From the NCBI GenBank assembly GCA_044227805.1, contig JBGAWA010000005.1:13374-77373 (forward strand): a stretch of 64,000 nucleotides of DNA, in the 5' to 3' direction. The position numbers and the translations under genes were made by a program. The DNA comes from JACCZZ01 sp044227805. GTDB lineage: Bacteria; Bacteroidota; Bacteroidia; Chitinophagales; UBA10324. This document shows positions 42,708-52,187 of this stretch, one piece after another; the first letter of the stretch is position 1, and each line of letters begins with the position of its first letter. The notes beneath the pieces were generated by a model. It searched no databases. It was not told the DNA's origin and saw only the letters and a program-made list of their open reading frames with translations.

Positions 42708-44300
42708 ATGATCGTAATGCGCATCTCCTTTGTGTTATTAATGCTGCTTCAGTTTTTTATGCCGCCATTCGCACATGCACAGGAAGTGGTTCGATGCGGC
42801 ACTCAACAGATGCTGGATCAATACGAGCTACAACAACCTGGCACTAAACAAGATGTTGAAAAAACTGCGATGGAGTCCCGCGAATGGTTGAAAAACAATC
42901 CCGGTGGAACAAGATCTGTTATTACCATACCCGTGGTAGTGCATGTGATCTATAAAACAAGTTCCCAGAATATTTCCGACAAACAGGTGCAATCGCAAAT
43001 TGATGTGTTGAATGAGGACTTTTTAATGGGCAATCCGGATACATCAAAAATACCGGATGCCTTCAAGCCGCTGGCGGCCAATTGCCAGATACAGTTTTGC
43101 CTTGCCGCTTATGATCCCAATGGTGATTCCACCAGCGGCATCGTTCGGACAAGTACGACAGTGAGTCTGTTTACCACGGGGGACAGCATGAAGTTTACCG
43201 CGAAAGGCGGCGATGATGCCTGGCCGGCGAAGCACTATCTTAATATTTGGACGTGCAACCTCGGAGGAGGAGTATTAGGATATGCAACACTACCGCAGGG
43301 GAATTCGGGTAACTCAAAAACCGATGGTGTGGTAATTCTTTACCGTGCTTTTGGAAGAGAAGGCACCGTTGTGTATCCTTATAACCAGGGCAGAACATGC
43401 ACCCATGAAGTAGGTCATTGGCTGGGCTTATCGCATACCTGGGGTGATGATAACGGCACCTGCAGCGGCAGTGACAACATCGATGATACGCCCAACCAGG
43501 CTGATGCTAATTTCGGCTGCCCTACTTATCCGTTGACTGATAATTGTTCGCCCGTCGCTCCCGGTGTAATGTTTATGAATTACATGGATTATACAGACGA
43601 TCGTTGTATGTATATGTTTACTAACGATCAGTCGGCTGTGATGAATGCCACACTGAACGGAACGCGCAAGAGCATCTTAATTTCTCCGGCAGGCTGTCAG
43701 GGCGTTTATTTTGCCAATGATGCCGCGGTTTCCAAAATCATCCATGCCACAGATACCATCAACTTTCTTTCATTCATACCACAGGTTCAACTCACCAACC
43801 GTGGATCAGGCGTGCTAAACAATGCCACCGTTTATTACCAGGTTGACGGACAGGATGCCGCCGTTAAATCATTCAATGGAACGCTTAACACCGGTGAGTC
43901 GGAGCTGATTGTTTTCGATGAATTGTATTTCACCAGTGAAGGCGATCATATTGCCACAGCCTGGAGCACGCAACCCAACAATCAAACTGATGAGTTTATT
44001 TTTAATGATACGGCTTCGAACAGTTTTTCCGTGATCAGTACCATCGGCAAAAACACATTCACCGTTACTCCCAGTTTTACGCACGGCCCCATCACCCTGC
44101 TTATTCAGAATCCTGCCGCCGGGGATATGGATCTGCGAGTGATCAACATGCTTGGCCAGGTCATGCAGCATCATTTTGTTACACTCGATTCACAATCTAC
44201 ACTTACCATCGACCTTTCAGATCTCTCGCCCGGTGTATATATCCTGTTTTCAAAAATCGGGTATGACTATGTACGCAATAAGGTGATGGTGCAGAGATAG
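42708..44300 (+). CDS. Secreted M43 (pappalysin-like) zinc metalloprotease with type IX sorting domain
   Basis: About 530 residues. Signal peptide ISFVLLMLLQFFMPPFAHAQ; a propeptide-like region with IPVVVHVIYK; the extended zinc motif HEVGHWLGLSHTWGD at ~233 (HExxHxxGxxH); and the Met-turn MNYMDYTDDRCMYMFT, which together define M43/cytophagalysin-type enzymes. The last ~70 residues (LRVINMLGQVMQHHFV... LSPGVYILFSKIGYDYVRNKVMVQR) form a type IX secretion C-terminal sorting domain, so it is probably exported across the outer membrane. ATG at 42708 or 42717 may be the start; TTG 42678 is unlikely. Confidence 0.88.
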   Translation: MIVMRISFVLLMLLQFFMPPFAHAQEVVRCGTQQMLDQYELQQPGTKQDVEKTAMESREWLKNNPGGTRSVITIPVVVHVIYKTSSQNISDKQVQSQIDVLNEDFLMGNPDTSKIPDAFKPLAANCQIQFCLAAYDPNGDSTSGIVRTSTTVSLFTTGDSMKFTAKGGDDAWPAKHYLNIWTCNLGGGVLGYATLPQGNSGNSKTDGVVILYRAFGREGTVVYPYNQGRTCTHEVGHWLGLSHTWGDDNGTCSGSDNIDDTPNQADANFGCPTYPLTDNCSPVAPGVMFMNYMDYTDDRCMYMFTNDQSAVMNATLNGTRKSILISPAGCQGVYFANDAAVSKIIHATDTINFLSFIPQVQLTNRGSGVLNNATVYYQVDGQDAAVKSFNGTLNTGESELIVFDELYFTSEGDHIATAWSTQPNNQTDEFIFNDTASNSFSVISTIGKNTFTVTPSFTHGPITLLIQNPAAGDMDLRVINMLGQVMQHHFVTLDSQSTLTIDLSDLSPGVYILFSKIGYDYVRNKVMVQR

Positions 44301-44389
44301 CCTTCGCCATTTTCTTTTGTTAGCAATAGAAATTCGTAAAGCTGTGAAATTGGTTTCAGATTTTAGACGCGGAAAAGGAACCGCCTCTT

Positions 44390-44911
44390 CTATTTATATG
44401 CAGGATGTGCGTCAATGAATTTATACAGCGCCGCATCCGCTTTCTTTCTGATTTGATGGTGCAACAAAGTACTCCAGCCTAAAAAAATTCCGGTACTGCC
44501 TAATGCCATGCGTGACCACCTCCAAAGGTCAAAGTGATCTGTATGCCGGTATATTTTACCATCCCTGAATTCAAAAGTCGCGTCAATCACATTCAGCACT
44601 TTACGGCCGCTGCCTGAAAAGGTATACGCGGCTTCCCAATGGCAGCTTCCCTTATTGCCATCTGCATACACATCGTGAAAGGTGAGCCGCAGGTCTCTGC
44701 CATTCAAAACCAACATGTGCCACATAGCCTTTGCTTCCTTTCCCACCAGGTGCCGGAAAACAGGATCGGAAAAAATCACTTCCTCATGGTAACAGGCTTG
44801 CATAGAACGGTAGTCGCCGGACTGAAAGGCGCGGTAAAACTGATCAATGACAAGAGAGGTCACCGCCGCGATACTGTCCGGTGGTTGCAGAAATTCCGAT
44901 TGCTCTTTCAT
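44390..44911 (-). CDS. NTF2-like (SnoaL-like) protein
   Basis: 173 residues, cystatin-like cone fold: VIDQFYRAFQSGDYRSMQACYHEEVIFSDPVFRHLVGKEAKAMWHML, then LRLTFHDVYADGNKGSCHWEAAYTFSGSGRKVLNVIDATFEFRDGKIYRHTDHFDLWRWSRMALG. This matches the nuclear-transport-factor-2 / SnoaL domain in which D and H residues bind small ligands or do isomerase chemistry. No signal peptide. Encoded alone, convergent with the M43 protease gene. Confidence 0.82.
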   Translation of the reverse strand: MKEQSEFLQPPDSIAAVTSLVIDQFYRAFQSGDYRSMQACYHEEVIFSDPVFRHLVGKEAKAMWHMLVLNGRDLRLTFHDVYADGNKGSCHWEAAYTFSGSGRKVLNVIDATFEFRDGKIYRHTDHFDLWRWSRMALGSTGIFLGWSTLLHHQIRKKADAALYKFIDAHPAYK

Positions 44912-44946
44912 GGTGGTTGAAATTACGGAATGAGGATGGAATGCAA

Positions 44947-45095
44947 CCCGGAATTTTCAATAGAAAAATCCTGCTTCGCTGCGAAGAACTGCTTAGGGTT
45001 TGTTCATCTTTACAAGAAAAGAAAATGTTTCGCAAACCATAAGCAGCTCTACGTTGGGGTTAAACCCGTTTTTGTCCTGATCGGCAAAAGGTGGG
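44947..45095 (-). repeat. 152-bp element, older full-length copy E
   Basis: Near full-length (149 bp) on the minus strand, starting CCCACCTTTTGC at 45095 and ending AATTCCGGG at 44947. The internal stem (AGAGCTGCTTATGG / CCCTAAGCAGTTCT) still pairs almost throughout. The 5-bp flanks differ (TGCAA against ATTAA), so the target duplication has decayed or the ends have changed. The right end lies immediately against the stop codon of the small secreted-protein gene. Confidence 0.78.
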
Positions 45096-45096
45096 A

Positions 45097-45507
45097 TTAA
45101 CGGCTGCTGACGAGACCGGCTCCATTTTTTTCCAGCACGATAGTGGTAATGCCATGCATACCATTCATGTCAACCGTTTTTAAACGATAAAAAAGTTTCA
45201 TGCCCGGCTGCAACACAATTTGCGAATCAATAACCTGGTAGTGTGCACCAACGGCATAACGGTTTTTGGCGGGTACCATGGCCATCATCTCATAGTTGAT
45301 GCCATCCAGCGAACGTTCAAGAACGAAACAATGGATATTTTTTTCGCGCTCGGTATCCCATTCAATGGTCACCTCATCGTCCGTAACATTGCTTTGCAGT
45401 CTGGCTACCACTTCATTGGTAACGGCATTTTTTGTCGTCTGTGCTGCTGATGGCTGAAAAGCCATCGTTATCACAAACAGGAGCGAAAGGCAGAATTGAT
45501 GTTTCAT
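45097..45507 (-). CDS. Small secreted protein with one fibronectin-III-like domain
   Basis: 136 residues from ATG at 45507. Signal peptide FCLSLLFVITMAFQPSAAQ, then a single beta-sandwich: DDEVTIEWDTEREKNIHCFVLERSLDGINYEMMAMVPAKN and FYRLKTVDMNGMHGITTIVLEK. This is the pattern of the FnIII-like domain that usually precedes type IX sorting domains, but here it stands alone without a sorting domain. Function unknown. The stop codon TAA at 45097 directly abuts the end of repeat copy E. Confidence 0.7.
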   Translation of the reverse strand: MKHQFCLSLLFVITMAFQPSAAQTTKNAVTNEVVARLQSNVTDDEVTIEWDTEREKNIHCFVLERSLDGINYEMMAMVPAKNRYAVGAHYQVIDSQIVLQPGMKLFYRLKTVDMNGMHGITTIVLEKNGAGLVSSR

Positions 45508-45725
45508 TGTATGAATTTTAAAAATGACCTGATAGTCCAGCAAAAGTAACCGGAGGCAGGAGGCACGACAAGTCCACTAAATGGGGACAACCGGCTGATG
45601 GCCTGGAGCAGGCACGAGCAGCCGCGGAGCGGTTTTCAGCCGTAACGCAACTCAGTGGATAAATAATGTAATTTGAAATGAGGGCATTCGATGATGCTCA
45701 AACGCAAATTTGATCAGCATCAGTT

Positions 45726-46550
45726 TCAGAATGCGTAACTCAGGTATAATCCCTTACCGTTACCAAACATCGGGGAAATGCTCAGCCTGTCACCTTTATC
45801 AATACGGTGCAATTGAGGAATCAGGTAACCGATGCCGGCCCCCACAATATAACCGGCCACCACATCACTCGGAAAATGCTTACCCGCCTTATACCGGGCG
45901 AAACCGATAAAAGCCGGAAAGGTAACGGCAACCGTCCATACTACGGGTTTCAGCTTTGAATGTGGGTGAAAATCATTAAAAATTTTTGCGCCGCAGAATG
46001 AAGCACAGGCAGAGATGCTGGTATGCCCACTGAAAAATGATTCCTTCACATTGGAAGCGGTTCTTTCTTCAATGGTGAAGTCTTTGGTATTATAGGTTAG
46101 TGGCCGTCTTCTGTTTACAATCCCGGAGGTAAGGTTATAAGCGCCGGATCCTATCGTAATAGTTTCAACATACAGCAAAATCGTTGTAACCGCATTATCG
46201 TTAATGCGTCCGTCAGCAAGTGAGATCAGCGGTAACGCCAGGGCTGTATACAAAGCATAGTTGCTGGCATTGAGGTAAGATTGATTCGACTGGGTGACGG
46301 CGCTGATGTCAAAAGAAGGAATCTTGTCGGTATTGGTATCAGTGAGTGCCTGTTGCGTGGTAAAAGGTGTTTTACCGGTGCGGGCCAGCAATCCGCCCAC
46401 ATTCATTACTACGCCCGCAGTAAAATAGGCGAGCTCTTTGTTCATCTTCAATTCATATGGATTATACGAATCCTGCGCTATGCATGGATGCATGATTCCG
46501 GGCACCAGCAAAATCAACCATATCACCTTTAAGGCAAAATTACTGCTCAT
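45726..46550 (-). CDS. PAP2-family phosphatase
   Basis: About 274 residues, signal peptide or first membrane segment at the N-terminus (ALKVIWLILLVPGIMHPCIAQ), then several membrane segments. The three PAP2 motifs are present: GIVNRRRPL (KxxxxxxRP-like, with arginine in place of lysine), SFFSGHTSIS (PSGH) and GFARYKAGKHFPSDVVAG (SRxxxxxHxxxD). It probably dephosphorylates a lipid phosphate such as undecaprenyl pyrophosphate on the outer face of the membrane. ATG at 46550 preferred over GTG at 46562. Confidence 0.85.
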   Translation of the reverse strand: MSSNFALKVIWLILLVPGIMHPCIAQDSYNPYELKMNKELAYFTAGVVMNVGGLLARTGKTPFTTQQALTDTNTDKIPSFDISAVTQSNQSYLNASNYALYTALALPLISLADGRINDNAVTTILLYVETITIGSGAYNLTSGIVNRRRPLTYNTKDFTIEERTASNVKESFFSGHTSISACASFCGAKIFNDFHPHSKLKPVVWTVAVTFPAFIGFARYKAGKHFPSDVVAGYIVGAGIGYLIPQLHRIDKGDRLSISPMFGNGKGLYLSYAF

Positions 46551-46718
46551 GAAAACTGTCACTCAAGTGATGAAAAGAAATAGTAAGAGATTTTGAGTTG
46601 ATATCCCGTTGACCGTAATGACGAAAGGCATTCCGGCTGTGAGCTTGTTGTCGTCTTACTTTGTTGTGATTGATACTTCAGGAATAGCCCATAAAGAATT
46701 TGGTGCACATTTACCGGG

Positions 46719-47219
46719 CTACTTCAATTCAACCAGCACCTGATTTTTCTCGACAGCATCCTTTGCCACTACCTTGATAGCTTTCACAATTCCGGCACCC
46801 GGTGATTTAATTACATTTTCCATTTTCATGGCCTCCAGTATCAGCACAGAATCGCCTTCTTTAATTTCCTGATCTACCTGTACCATCACTTTTAAAACCA
46901 AACCAGGCATAGGGGCCTTTATGGAATTCACCTTATGTACTGCCGCGCCTTCCATCCCCAGTTCCTTCAGCAAGGCATCAAACCGGTCTTTCACCTTCAC
47001 CTGGTAAATATTTCCATTGACACGAATAGTAAAAGTCTTTTTTTCCTTGACCGCCTGAAGCACTTCACAGGTAAAAGAGCGGTTATCCTTAACAATGTGA
47101 AACCGCCGGTCACCGATAGAGATCTTATCCCAGCTACCCTGCATGCCGTCTATGGTGAAATCGTTGCCGGATAACTCGATATCACGTTCTTTATCATGAT
47201 CGACAGTTACTTTGTACAT
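46719..47219 (-). CDS. Biotinyl carrier domain protein (carboxylase subunit)
   Basis: 166 residues. N-terminal strand-rich part, then a biotinyl domain with the attachment lysine in EAMKMEN (residues ~131-137) and PMPGLVLKVMVQVDQEIKEGDSVLILEAMK. This is the layout of the biotin carboxyl carrier of acyl-CoA (propionyl- or methylmalonyl-CoA-type) carboxylases in Bacteroidota, not of AccB. The carboxylase subunits are not adjacent. Confidence 0.86.
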   Translation of the reverse strand: MYKVTVDHDKERDIELSGNDFTIDGMQGSWDKISIGDRRFHIVKDNRSFTCEVLQAVKEKKTFTIRVNGNIYQVKVKDRFDALLKELGMEGAAVHKVNSIKAPMPGLVLKVMVQVDQEIKEGDSVLILEAMKMENVIKSPGAGIVKAIKVVAKDAVEKNQVLVELK

Positions 47220-47405
47220 GAATTACTTTTTTAGTCCGTTTGGATTCACAAAGCAAACGATAAAATTGATAATTGTACATCCCGGCAAAAAGATTAATCT
47301 ACCCGAAAAAAATGTTGCAGTCGGTCTTTATGCCATTGCCAGACAGGAATCTATTCAATGGAAACCCTGAAACCGGCGTAGTTATCCGCAGTCACCGTTT
47401 AATTC

Positions 47406-47413
47406 TATTTTTG
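47406..47413 (+). promoter_or_regulatory. -7-like box upstream of the M1 aminopeptidase
   Basis: TATTTTTG matches TAnnTTTG, 76 bp upstream of the aminopeptidase start. No TTG at the expected -33 distance was found. The rest of the 269-bp gap (47220-47488) shows no other clear feature. Confidence 0.3.
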
Positions 47414-47488
47414 TTTATTCACGGGGAATTCACTGCCGGTAAGGTTGCCGGTGAGTGAAGCAGTGAATGAAGTGGCTAAATTAATCGA

Positions 47489-50188
47489 ATGCCCATGAAA
47501 AAAATCGTTTTCTATTATGGCCTGCTGCTTTTGGCTTCGGTAGTGATGAGTTGTTCTGTGAAGCAAAAGCTGGCTGCTTCCTGGGAAACCGGCGCAGATT
47601 CCACCGTCGTTGCTGATCCATATTCACTGGAACCGGCAGATAGCATTTCCTATGATTTCAGTGATGATGCCATTGTGGTTACGCCGCAGGATTACCGGCC
47701 ATCCTATTCCATCATCAATGACCTGGTTCATACTAAACTCGATGTCAGTTTCGACTGGGACAAAACACAGCTCAATGGAAAAGCATGGATCACGCTTTCT
47801 CCTCATTTCTATACAACGGATTCATTATGGCTCGATGCAAAAGGTTTTGATATTCATAAGCTGGAACTGGTGCGCAAGCAGGGTAATCTCCCGCTGTCCT
47901 ATACCTATGATTCATTAGGCGTAAATATTAAGCTGGACAGGATGTATGATGATGATGATCAGTACACTGTTTACATCGACTATACTGCCAAACCCAATGA
48001 GCTGAAGGTGAAGGGATCGGCAGCCATCACGGATGCAAGAGGATTATACTTCATTAATCCTGACGGAAAAGACCCTGACAAGCCAAGGCAGCTTTGGACA
48101 CAGGGTGAGACTGAAAGCAACTCCTGTTGGTTTCCAACCATTGATAAACCAAATATGAAAATGACAACCGAGCTGTCAATGACGGTTGAAAAAGGATTTG
48201 TCACGCTTTCAAACGGCCTGATGATCGCTACCAGGGATAATGGCAATGGAACGCATACTGATACCTATAAACTCGACCTCCCATATGCACCCTATCTCGT
48301 CATGATGGCAGCCGGTCCGTTTGCAGTAGTTAAAGATCGCTGGAAGAATATGGAAGTCAACTACTATGTAGATAAAAAATATGAACCCTATGCAAAAGCT
48401 ATCTTTGGCAATACGCCGGAGATGATCGACTTCTTTTCCACGCGGTTGGGGGTTCCCTATCCATGGCCCAAATATGCGCAGGTGGTGGTACACGACTATA
48501 TTTCCGGTGCCATGGAAAATGTATCTGCCACGGTGTTTTATGACAGGATGCACCAGACAACAAGGGAAATGATTGACGGAAAGAAAGAGGATATAATCTC
48601 TCATGAATTGTTTCATCATTGGTTTGGCGACCTGGTAACCTGCGAATCATGGTCTAATATTTCTCTGAATGAATCCTTTGCAACCTATGGGGAGTATCTG
48701 TGGCTTGAACATAAATATGGAAGAGATGAAGCAGACAATCATCTTAACGATGACCTTGAACAATATCTCTATATGGCGCGGTTGGGCAATGAACCGCTTG
48801 TGCGGTATAACTATAAGAACAGGGAAGATGTGTTTGATGTCATCAGCTATCAGAAAGGCGGCAGAGTGCTTCACCTGCTGCGTAATTATGTTGGTGATGA
48901 AGCCTTCTTTCATGCTTTGAATAAATACCTTACCGATCATCGCTTGGGTACCGTGGAAGTGGCACAGCTGCGGCTGGCCTTTGAAGAAGTGACAGGCATG
49001 GATTTAAACTGGTTTTTCAATCAGTGGTTTTTCGCCAGCGGCCATCCGGAACTGGATATCGATTACGAGTACGATACTGACGCAAAGCAAGTAACGGTGA
49101 CCATTCGGCAATTGCAGGATACCTACGACGGGACGCCGGTTTTCAGATTACCTGTCGATATTGATGTATATGAAGGAGGAAAAGTAACCCGTTATGCAAA
49201 GGTGATAACGGATGCCATGCAGAAGTTTTCATTCAGTTGTGAAACGCCACCCGACCTCGTGAATGTAGATGCAAGAAAGACGCTCATTTGTGAAAAGACG
49301 GATCATAAATCTGATTCCGCCTTTGCCTTTCAGTTGGAGCATGCCCCGCTATTTATGGACAGGCTTGAGTCAATCGGCTACTTTGCCCAACATGCTGCAA
49401 GCCCTTTGTATGAGCAGGCTTTGCTGCGTGGCATGAATGACCGTTATGCGCCTATTCGCAGACTGGCAGTGGAAAGTGTCCCTCCCGAGGTAGCTGCACA
49501 AAGCGGAAATTCCTTTGCGAAAAAAATCAAGGACATGGCCCTGCAGGATTCAAGCTCTGCCGTGCGTGCCGCAGCCATCGAAAACATGGCAGGTTGGTCT
49601 GATACCTCCGTGATCAGCGTGTTGGAAAACGGGCTACGCGACAGTTCCTTCCTCGTGATCTCGTCAGCGTTAAAGGCGATGGTGGAGGTAGATTCCGTGA
49701 AGGCGTACGAAGCTGCCGGCTTGCTGGAAAAAGATTCATCCGAACAGGTGAGAGATGGTCTCGAAACTGTTTACGCGCGGATGGGCCGCCCTGAGAAGAA
49801 TGATTTTTTTATGTCGCAACTGAGTGGAACCGATGTATCATATTATTCCACTGTTAACTATGGGGAATTTCTTGCCCGGTGGGCTAGCGACACGGAAGTG
49901 ATTGAAAAGGCGCTGCCGCTGTTGTATGAGATAGCTGCAAAAAATGCGCGCTGGTATGTACGGCTTGCAGCCACCAATGCGCTTGAAAATGTGTATTCGG
50001 CGATGGATCTTCAGAAGGAGAACGATACCAATAGATTAATGCAGGCAGAAATGAGTGCAGATGAAAAACAACGCCTGATGGAGGAACTGGAATGGATCAA
50101 TAAACAGATGACGGACCTGGAAGTCAAGGTGGGCGCCATCAAGGCGGCTGAAACCAATGAACACCTGAAGATGATTTACGGAAATTAA
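47489..50188 (+). CDS. M1 family aminopeptidase lipoprotein
   Basis: 899 residues. N-terminal signal with lipobox VVMSCSV (Cys22), so a lipoprotein. The M1 fold is complete: substrate-binding GAMEN at ~340, the zinc motif HELFHHWFGD at ~372 with the downstream NESFATYGEYLW glutamate. The C-terminal ~300 residues are helical HEAT-like repeats (YAPIRRLAVESVPPEVAAQ; SSAVRAAAIENMAGW). Likely digests peptides in the periplasm or at the cell surface. ATG at 47489 or 47495 may be used. Confidence 0.93.
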   Translation: MPMKKIVFYYGLLLLASVVMSCSVKQKLAASWETGADSTVVADPYSLEPADSISYDFSDDAIVVTPQDYRPSYSIINDLVHTKLDVSFDWDKTQLNGKAWITLSPHFYTTDSLWLDAKGFDIHKLELVRKQGNLPLSYTYDSLGVNIKLDRMYDDDDQYTVYIDYTAKPNELKVKGSAAITDARGLYFINPDGKDPDKPRQLWTQGETESNSCWFPTIDKPNMKMTTELSMTVEKGFVTLSNGLMIATRDNGNGTHTDTYKLDLPYAPYLVMMAAGPFAVVKDRWKNMEVNYYVDKKYEPYAKAIFGNTPEMIDFFSTRLGVPYPWPKYAQVVVHDYISGAMENVSATVFYDRMHQTTREMIDGKKEDIISHELFHHWFGDLVTCESWSNISLNESFATYGEYLWLEHKYGRDEADNHLNDDLEQYLYMARLGNEPLVRYNYKNREDVFDVISYQKGGRVLHLLRNYVGDEAFFHALNKYLTDHRLGTVEVAQLRLAFEEVTGMDLNWFFNQWFFASGHPELDIDYEYDTDAKQVTVTIRQLQDTYDGTPVFRLPVDIDVYEGGKVTRYAKVITDAMQKFSFSCETPPDLVNVDARKTLICEKTDHKSDSAFAFQLEHAPLFMDRLESIGYFAQHAASPLYEQALLRGMNDRYAPIRRLAVESVPPEVAAQSGNSFAKKIKDMALQDSSSAVRAAAIENMAGWSDTSVISVLENGLRDSSFLVISSALKAMVEVDSVKAYEAAGLLEKDSSEQVRDGLETVYARMGRPEKNDFFMSQLSGTDVSYYSTVNYGEFLARWASDTEVIEKALPLLYEIAAKNARWYVRLAATNALENVYSAMDLQKENDTNRLMQAEMSADEKQRLMEELEWINKQMTDLEVKVGAIKAAETNEHLKMIYGN

Positions 50189-50230
50189 TATTTTCAATCG
50201 CCCATTAACAAAACAGATCACCGCGATAAT

Positions 50231-50746
50231 ATGGCCATCATCAAACCCATCAAAGGCATTGCGCCGCAATTTGGCAAAAATTGTTACCTCGCTGATAATG
50301 CGGTAGTCATTGGTGATGTAATCATGCAGGATGATTGTACGATCTGGTTCAACGCTGTTGTGAGGGGAGACGTACATTCCATACGGATGGGCCACAAGGT
50401 GAACATTCAGGATGGTGCCGTGATCCATTGCACGTACCAGAAGGCCAGTACAACGATCGGCAACAATGTTTCCATCGGCCACCGCGCTATCGTGCATGGC
50501 TGCACGCTGGAAGATAATGTGGTGGTGGGCATGGGCGCCATTGTAATGGATCATGCCGTGGTGGAAAAAAATTCACTCATTGCGGCGGGATCCGTGGTGC
50601 TTGAAAATACGCGGGTGGAATCAGGCTGTATTTATGCAGGTATTCCGGCCAAAAAAGTTAAAGAACTTTCACCGGAGCATTTTGAACAAATCAACCTTCG
50701 GATTGCGAATAATTATGTGATGTATGCCGAATGGTATAAGGAATGA
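50231..50746 (+). CDS. Gamma-class carbonic anhydrase-like protein
   Basis: 171 residues forming a left-handed beta helix of hexapeptide repeats. The metal-binding histidines lie in RGDVHSIRMGHKVNIQDGAVIHCT and SIGHRAIVHGCTL, matching the gamma-carbonic anhydrase (YrdA/PaaY-like) family. Whether it hydrates CO2 or is an acyl-binding relative is not certain from sequence. It follows the M1 aminopeptidase by ~40 bp on the same strand and precedes kynureninase. Confidence 0.9.
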   Translation: MAIIKPIKGIAPQFGKNCYLADNAVVIGDVIMQDDCTIWFNAVVRGDVHSIRMGHKVNIQDGAVIHCTYQKASTTIGNNVSIGHRAIVHGCTLEDNVVVGMGAIVMDHAVVEKNSLIAAGSVVLENTRVESGCIYAGIPAKKVKELSPEHFEQINLRIANNYVMYAEWYKE

Positions 50747-50811
50747 ATAACGTAGTAAAATGTACGCAACCAGAATTGTTGTAATACTGTTAACAGAGTT
50801 GCCCGATAACC

Positions 50812-52086
50812 ATGCAGATGAAATTTGAAAATACGTTGTCCTTTGCGGAAGAAATGGACTCGAACGACTCCTTGCGGAAATTTCGCGGCAGTTTTCATAT
50901 CCCGGCCATCCATGGAAAACAAACCATCTATTTAACCGGCAACTCACTGGGCCTGCTTCCGGTAAAGGCCCGGGAATATGCGGAGCAGGAATTTCTCGAC
51001 TGGGAGCATCATGGTGTGGAGGGCCACTTTAATGCGAAAAATCCGTGGTTATACTACCATCACTTTTGTGGTGAAGCCCTGGCTAAAATGGCCGGCGCAA
51101 AAAAATCAGAAGTGGTGGCCATGGGCTCTTTGACGGCCAATCTTCACCTGTTGATGGTTTCCTTCTATCAGCCATCATCATCACGTTTCAAAATCATGAT
51201 GGAAGCAAATGCTTTTCCTTCTGATCAGTATGCGATGGAGACACAGGTGCGGTATCATGGTTATTCTCCTGATGACGCGATCATTGAATTGAAACCTCGT
51301 CGCGGAGAATTCACTTTGCGGACCGAGGATATTCTGCAGGCTATCCACGAGCATCGTGATCAGCTGGCAACAATTATGTTTGGCGGAGTAAACTACCTCA
51401 ATGGTCAGCTGTTCGATATGCAGGCCATTACCGAAGCCGGTCACCGTGCCGGCGCAATGGTTGGTTTTGATCTTGCCCATGCCATGGGAAATGTGCCACT
51501 GCACCTGCATCAGTGGCAGGTTGATTTTGCATGCTGGTGCAGTTATAAATACCTCAACAGCAGTCCAGGCGGCGTTGCCGGAATTTTCGTGCATGAAAAA
51601 CACGGCAATAATCCGTCACTGCCCCGTTTCGCGGGATGGTGGGGCAACGAGGAATCAACAAGGTTCAAAATGGAAAAGGGATTTCACCCACAGCAGGGTG
51701 CGGCAGGATGGCAGGTTAGTAATGCGCCTGTTTTTCCGATGGCTATTCATCGTGCATCACTGGAATTGTTTGAAGAGGCCGGAATGGAAAACCTTCGCAA
51801 CAAAAGCCGGCAGCTAACTGCTTACCTCGAATTCATCGTGGACGACTTCAACCATCATCATCCCGATAAGTCATTGCAAATCATTACACCGCGAGATGTG
51901 GCATGGCGCGGCTGCCAGTTATCCCTTGTCGCATCTTCGGATGGAAAGAAAATTTTCAATCGCCTGACGGAAGCGGGCGTCATCACCGATTGGCGCGAAC
52001 CCAATGTCATTCGCATGGCACCGGTACCTTTGTACAATTCCTTTCAGGATGTATGGAAGGTAGGAAGAGTGTTACGGGAATTATGA
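50812..52086 (+). CDS. kynU: Kynureninase
   Basis: 424 residues, PLP enzyme cleaving (3-hydroxy)kynurenine to (3-hydroxy)anthranilate and alanine. The PLP lysine is Lys246 in CSYKYLNSSPGG; other marks are IYLTGNSLGLLPVKAREYAEQE, FGGVNYLNGQLFDMQAITEAGHRAGAMVGFDLAHAMGN and RFAGWWGNEESTRFKME. Together with the monooxygenase encoded next it converts kynurenine to 3-hydroxyanthranilate for NAD synthesis. Tryptophan 2,3-dioxygenase and 3-hydroxyanthranilate dioxygenase were not found in the window. Confidence 0.95.
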   Translation: MQMKFENTLSFAEEMDSNDSLRKFRGSFHIPAIHGKQTIYLTGNSLGLLPVKAREYAEQEFLDWEHHGVEGHFNAKNPWLYYHHFCGEALAKMAGAKKSEVVAMGSLTANLHLLMVSFYQPSSSRFKIMMEANAFPSDQYAMETQVRYHGYSPDDAIIELKPRRGEFTLRTEDILQAIHEHRDQLATIMFGGVNYLNGQLFDMQAITEAGHRAGAMVGFDLAHAMGNVPLHLHQWQVDFACWCSYKYLNSSPGGVAGIFVHEKHGNNPSLPRFAGWWGNEESTRFKMEKGFHPQQGAAGWQVSNAPVFPMAIHRASLELFEEAGMENLRNKSRQLTAYLEFIVDDFNHHHPDKSLQIITPRDVAWRGCQLSLVASSDGKKIFNRLTEAGVITDWREPNVIRMAPVPLYNSFQDVWKVGRVLREL

Positions 52087-52187
52087 ATGAAGACGCTCAC
52101 ACCGTATGATCATTAATCGTTTTTTACCGAATACACGCTTACAATATTAATCCATCACAATCTTTAACCGCCACATTCCCTTATACC

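Noticed and set aside
44947..45095. Target duplication around copy E
   Set aside because: The 5-bp flanks are TGCAA and ATTAA, which do not match, so no duplication is claimed for this copy.
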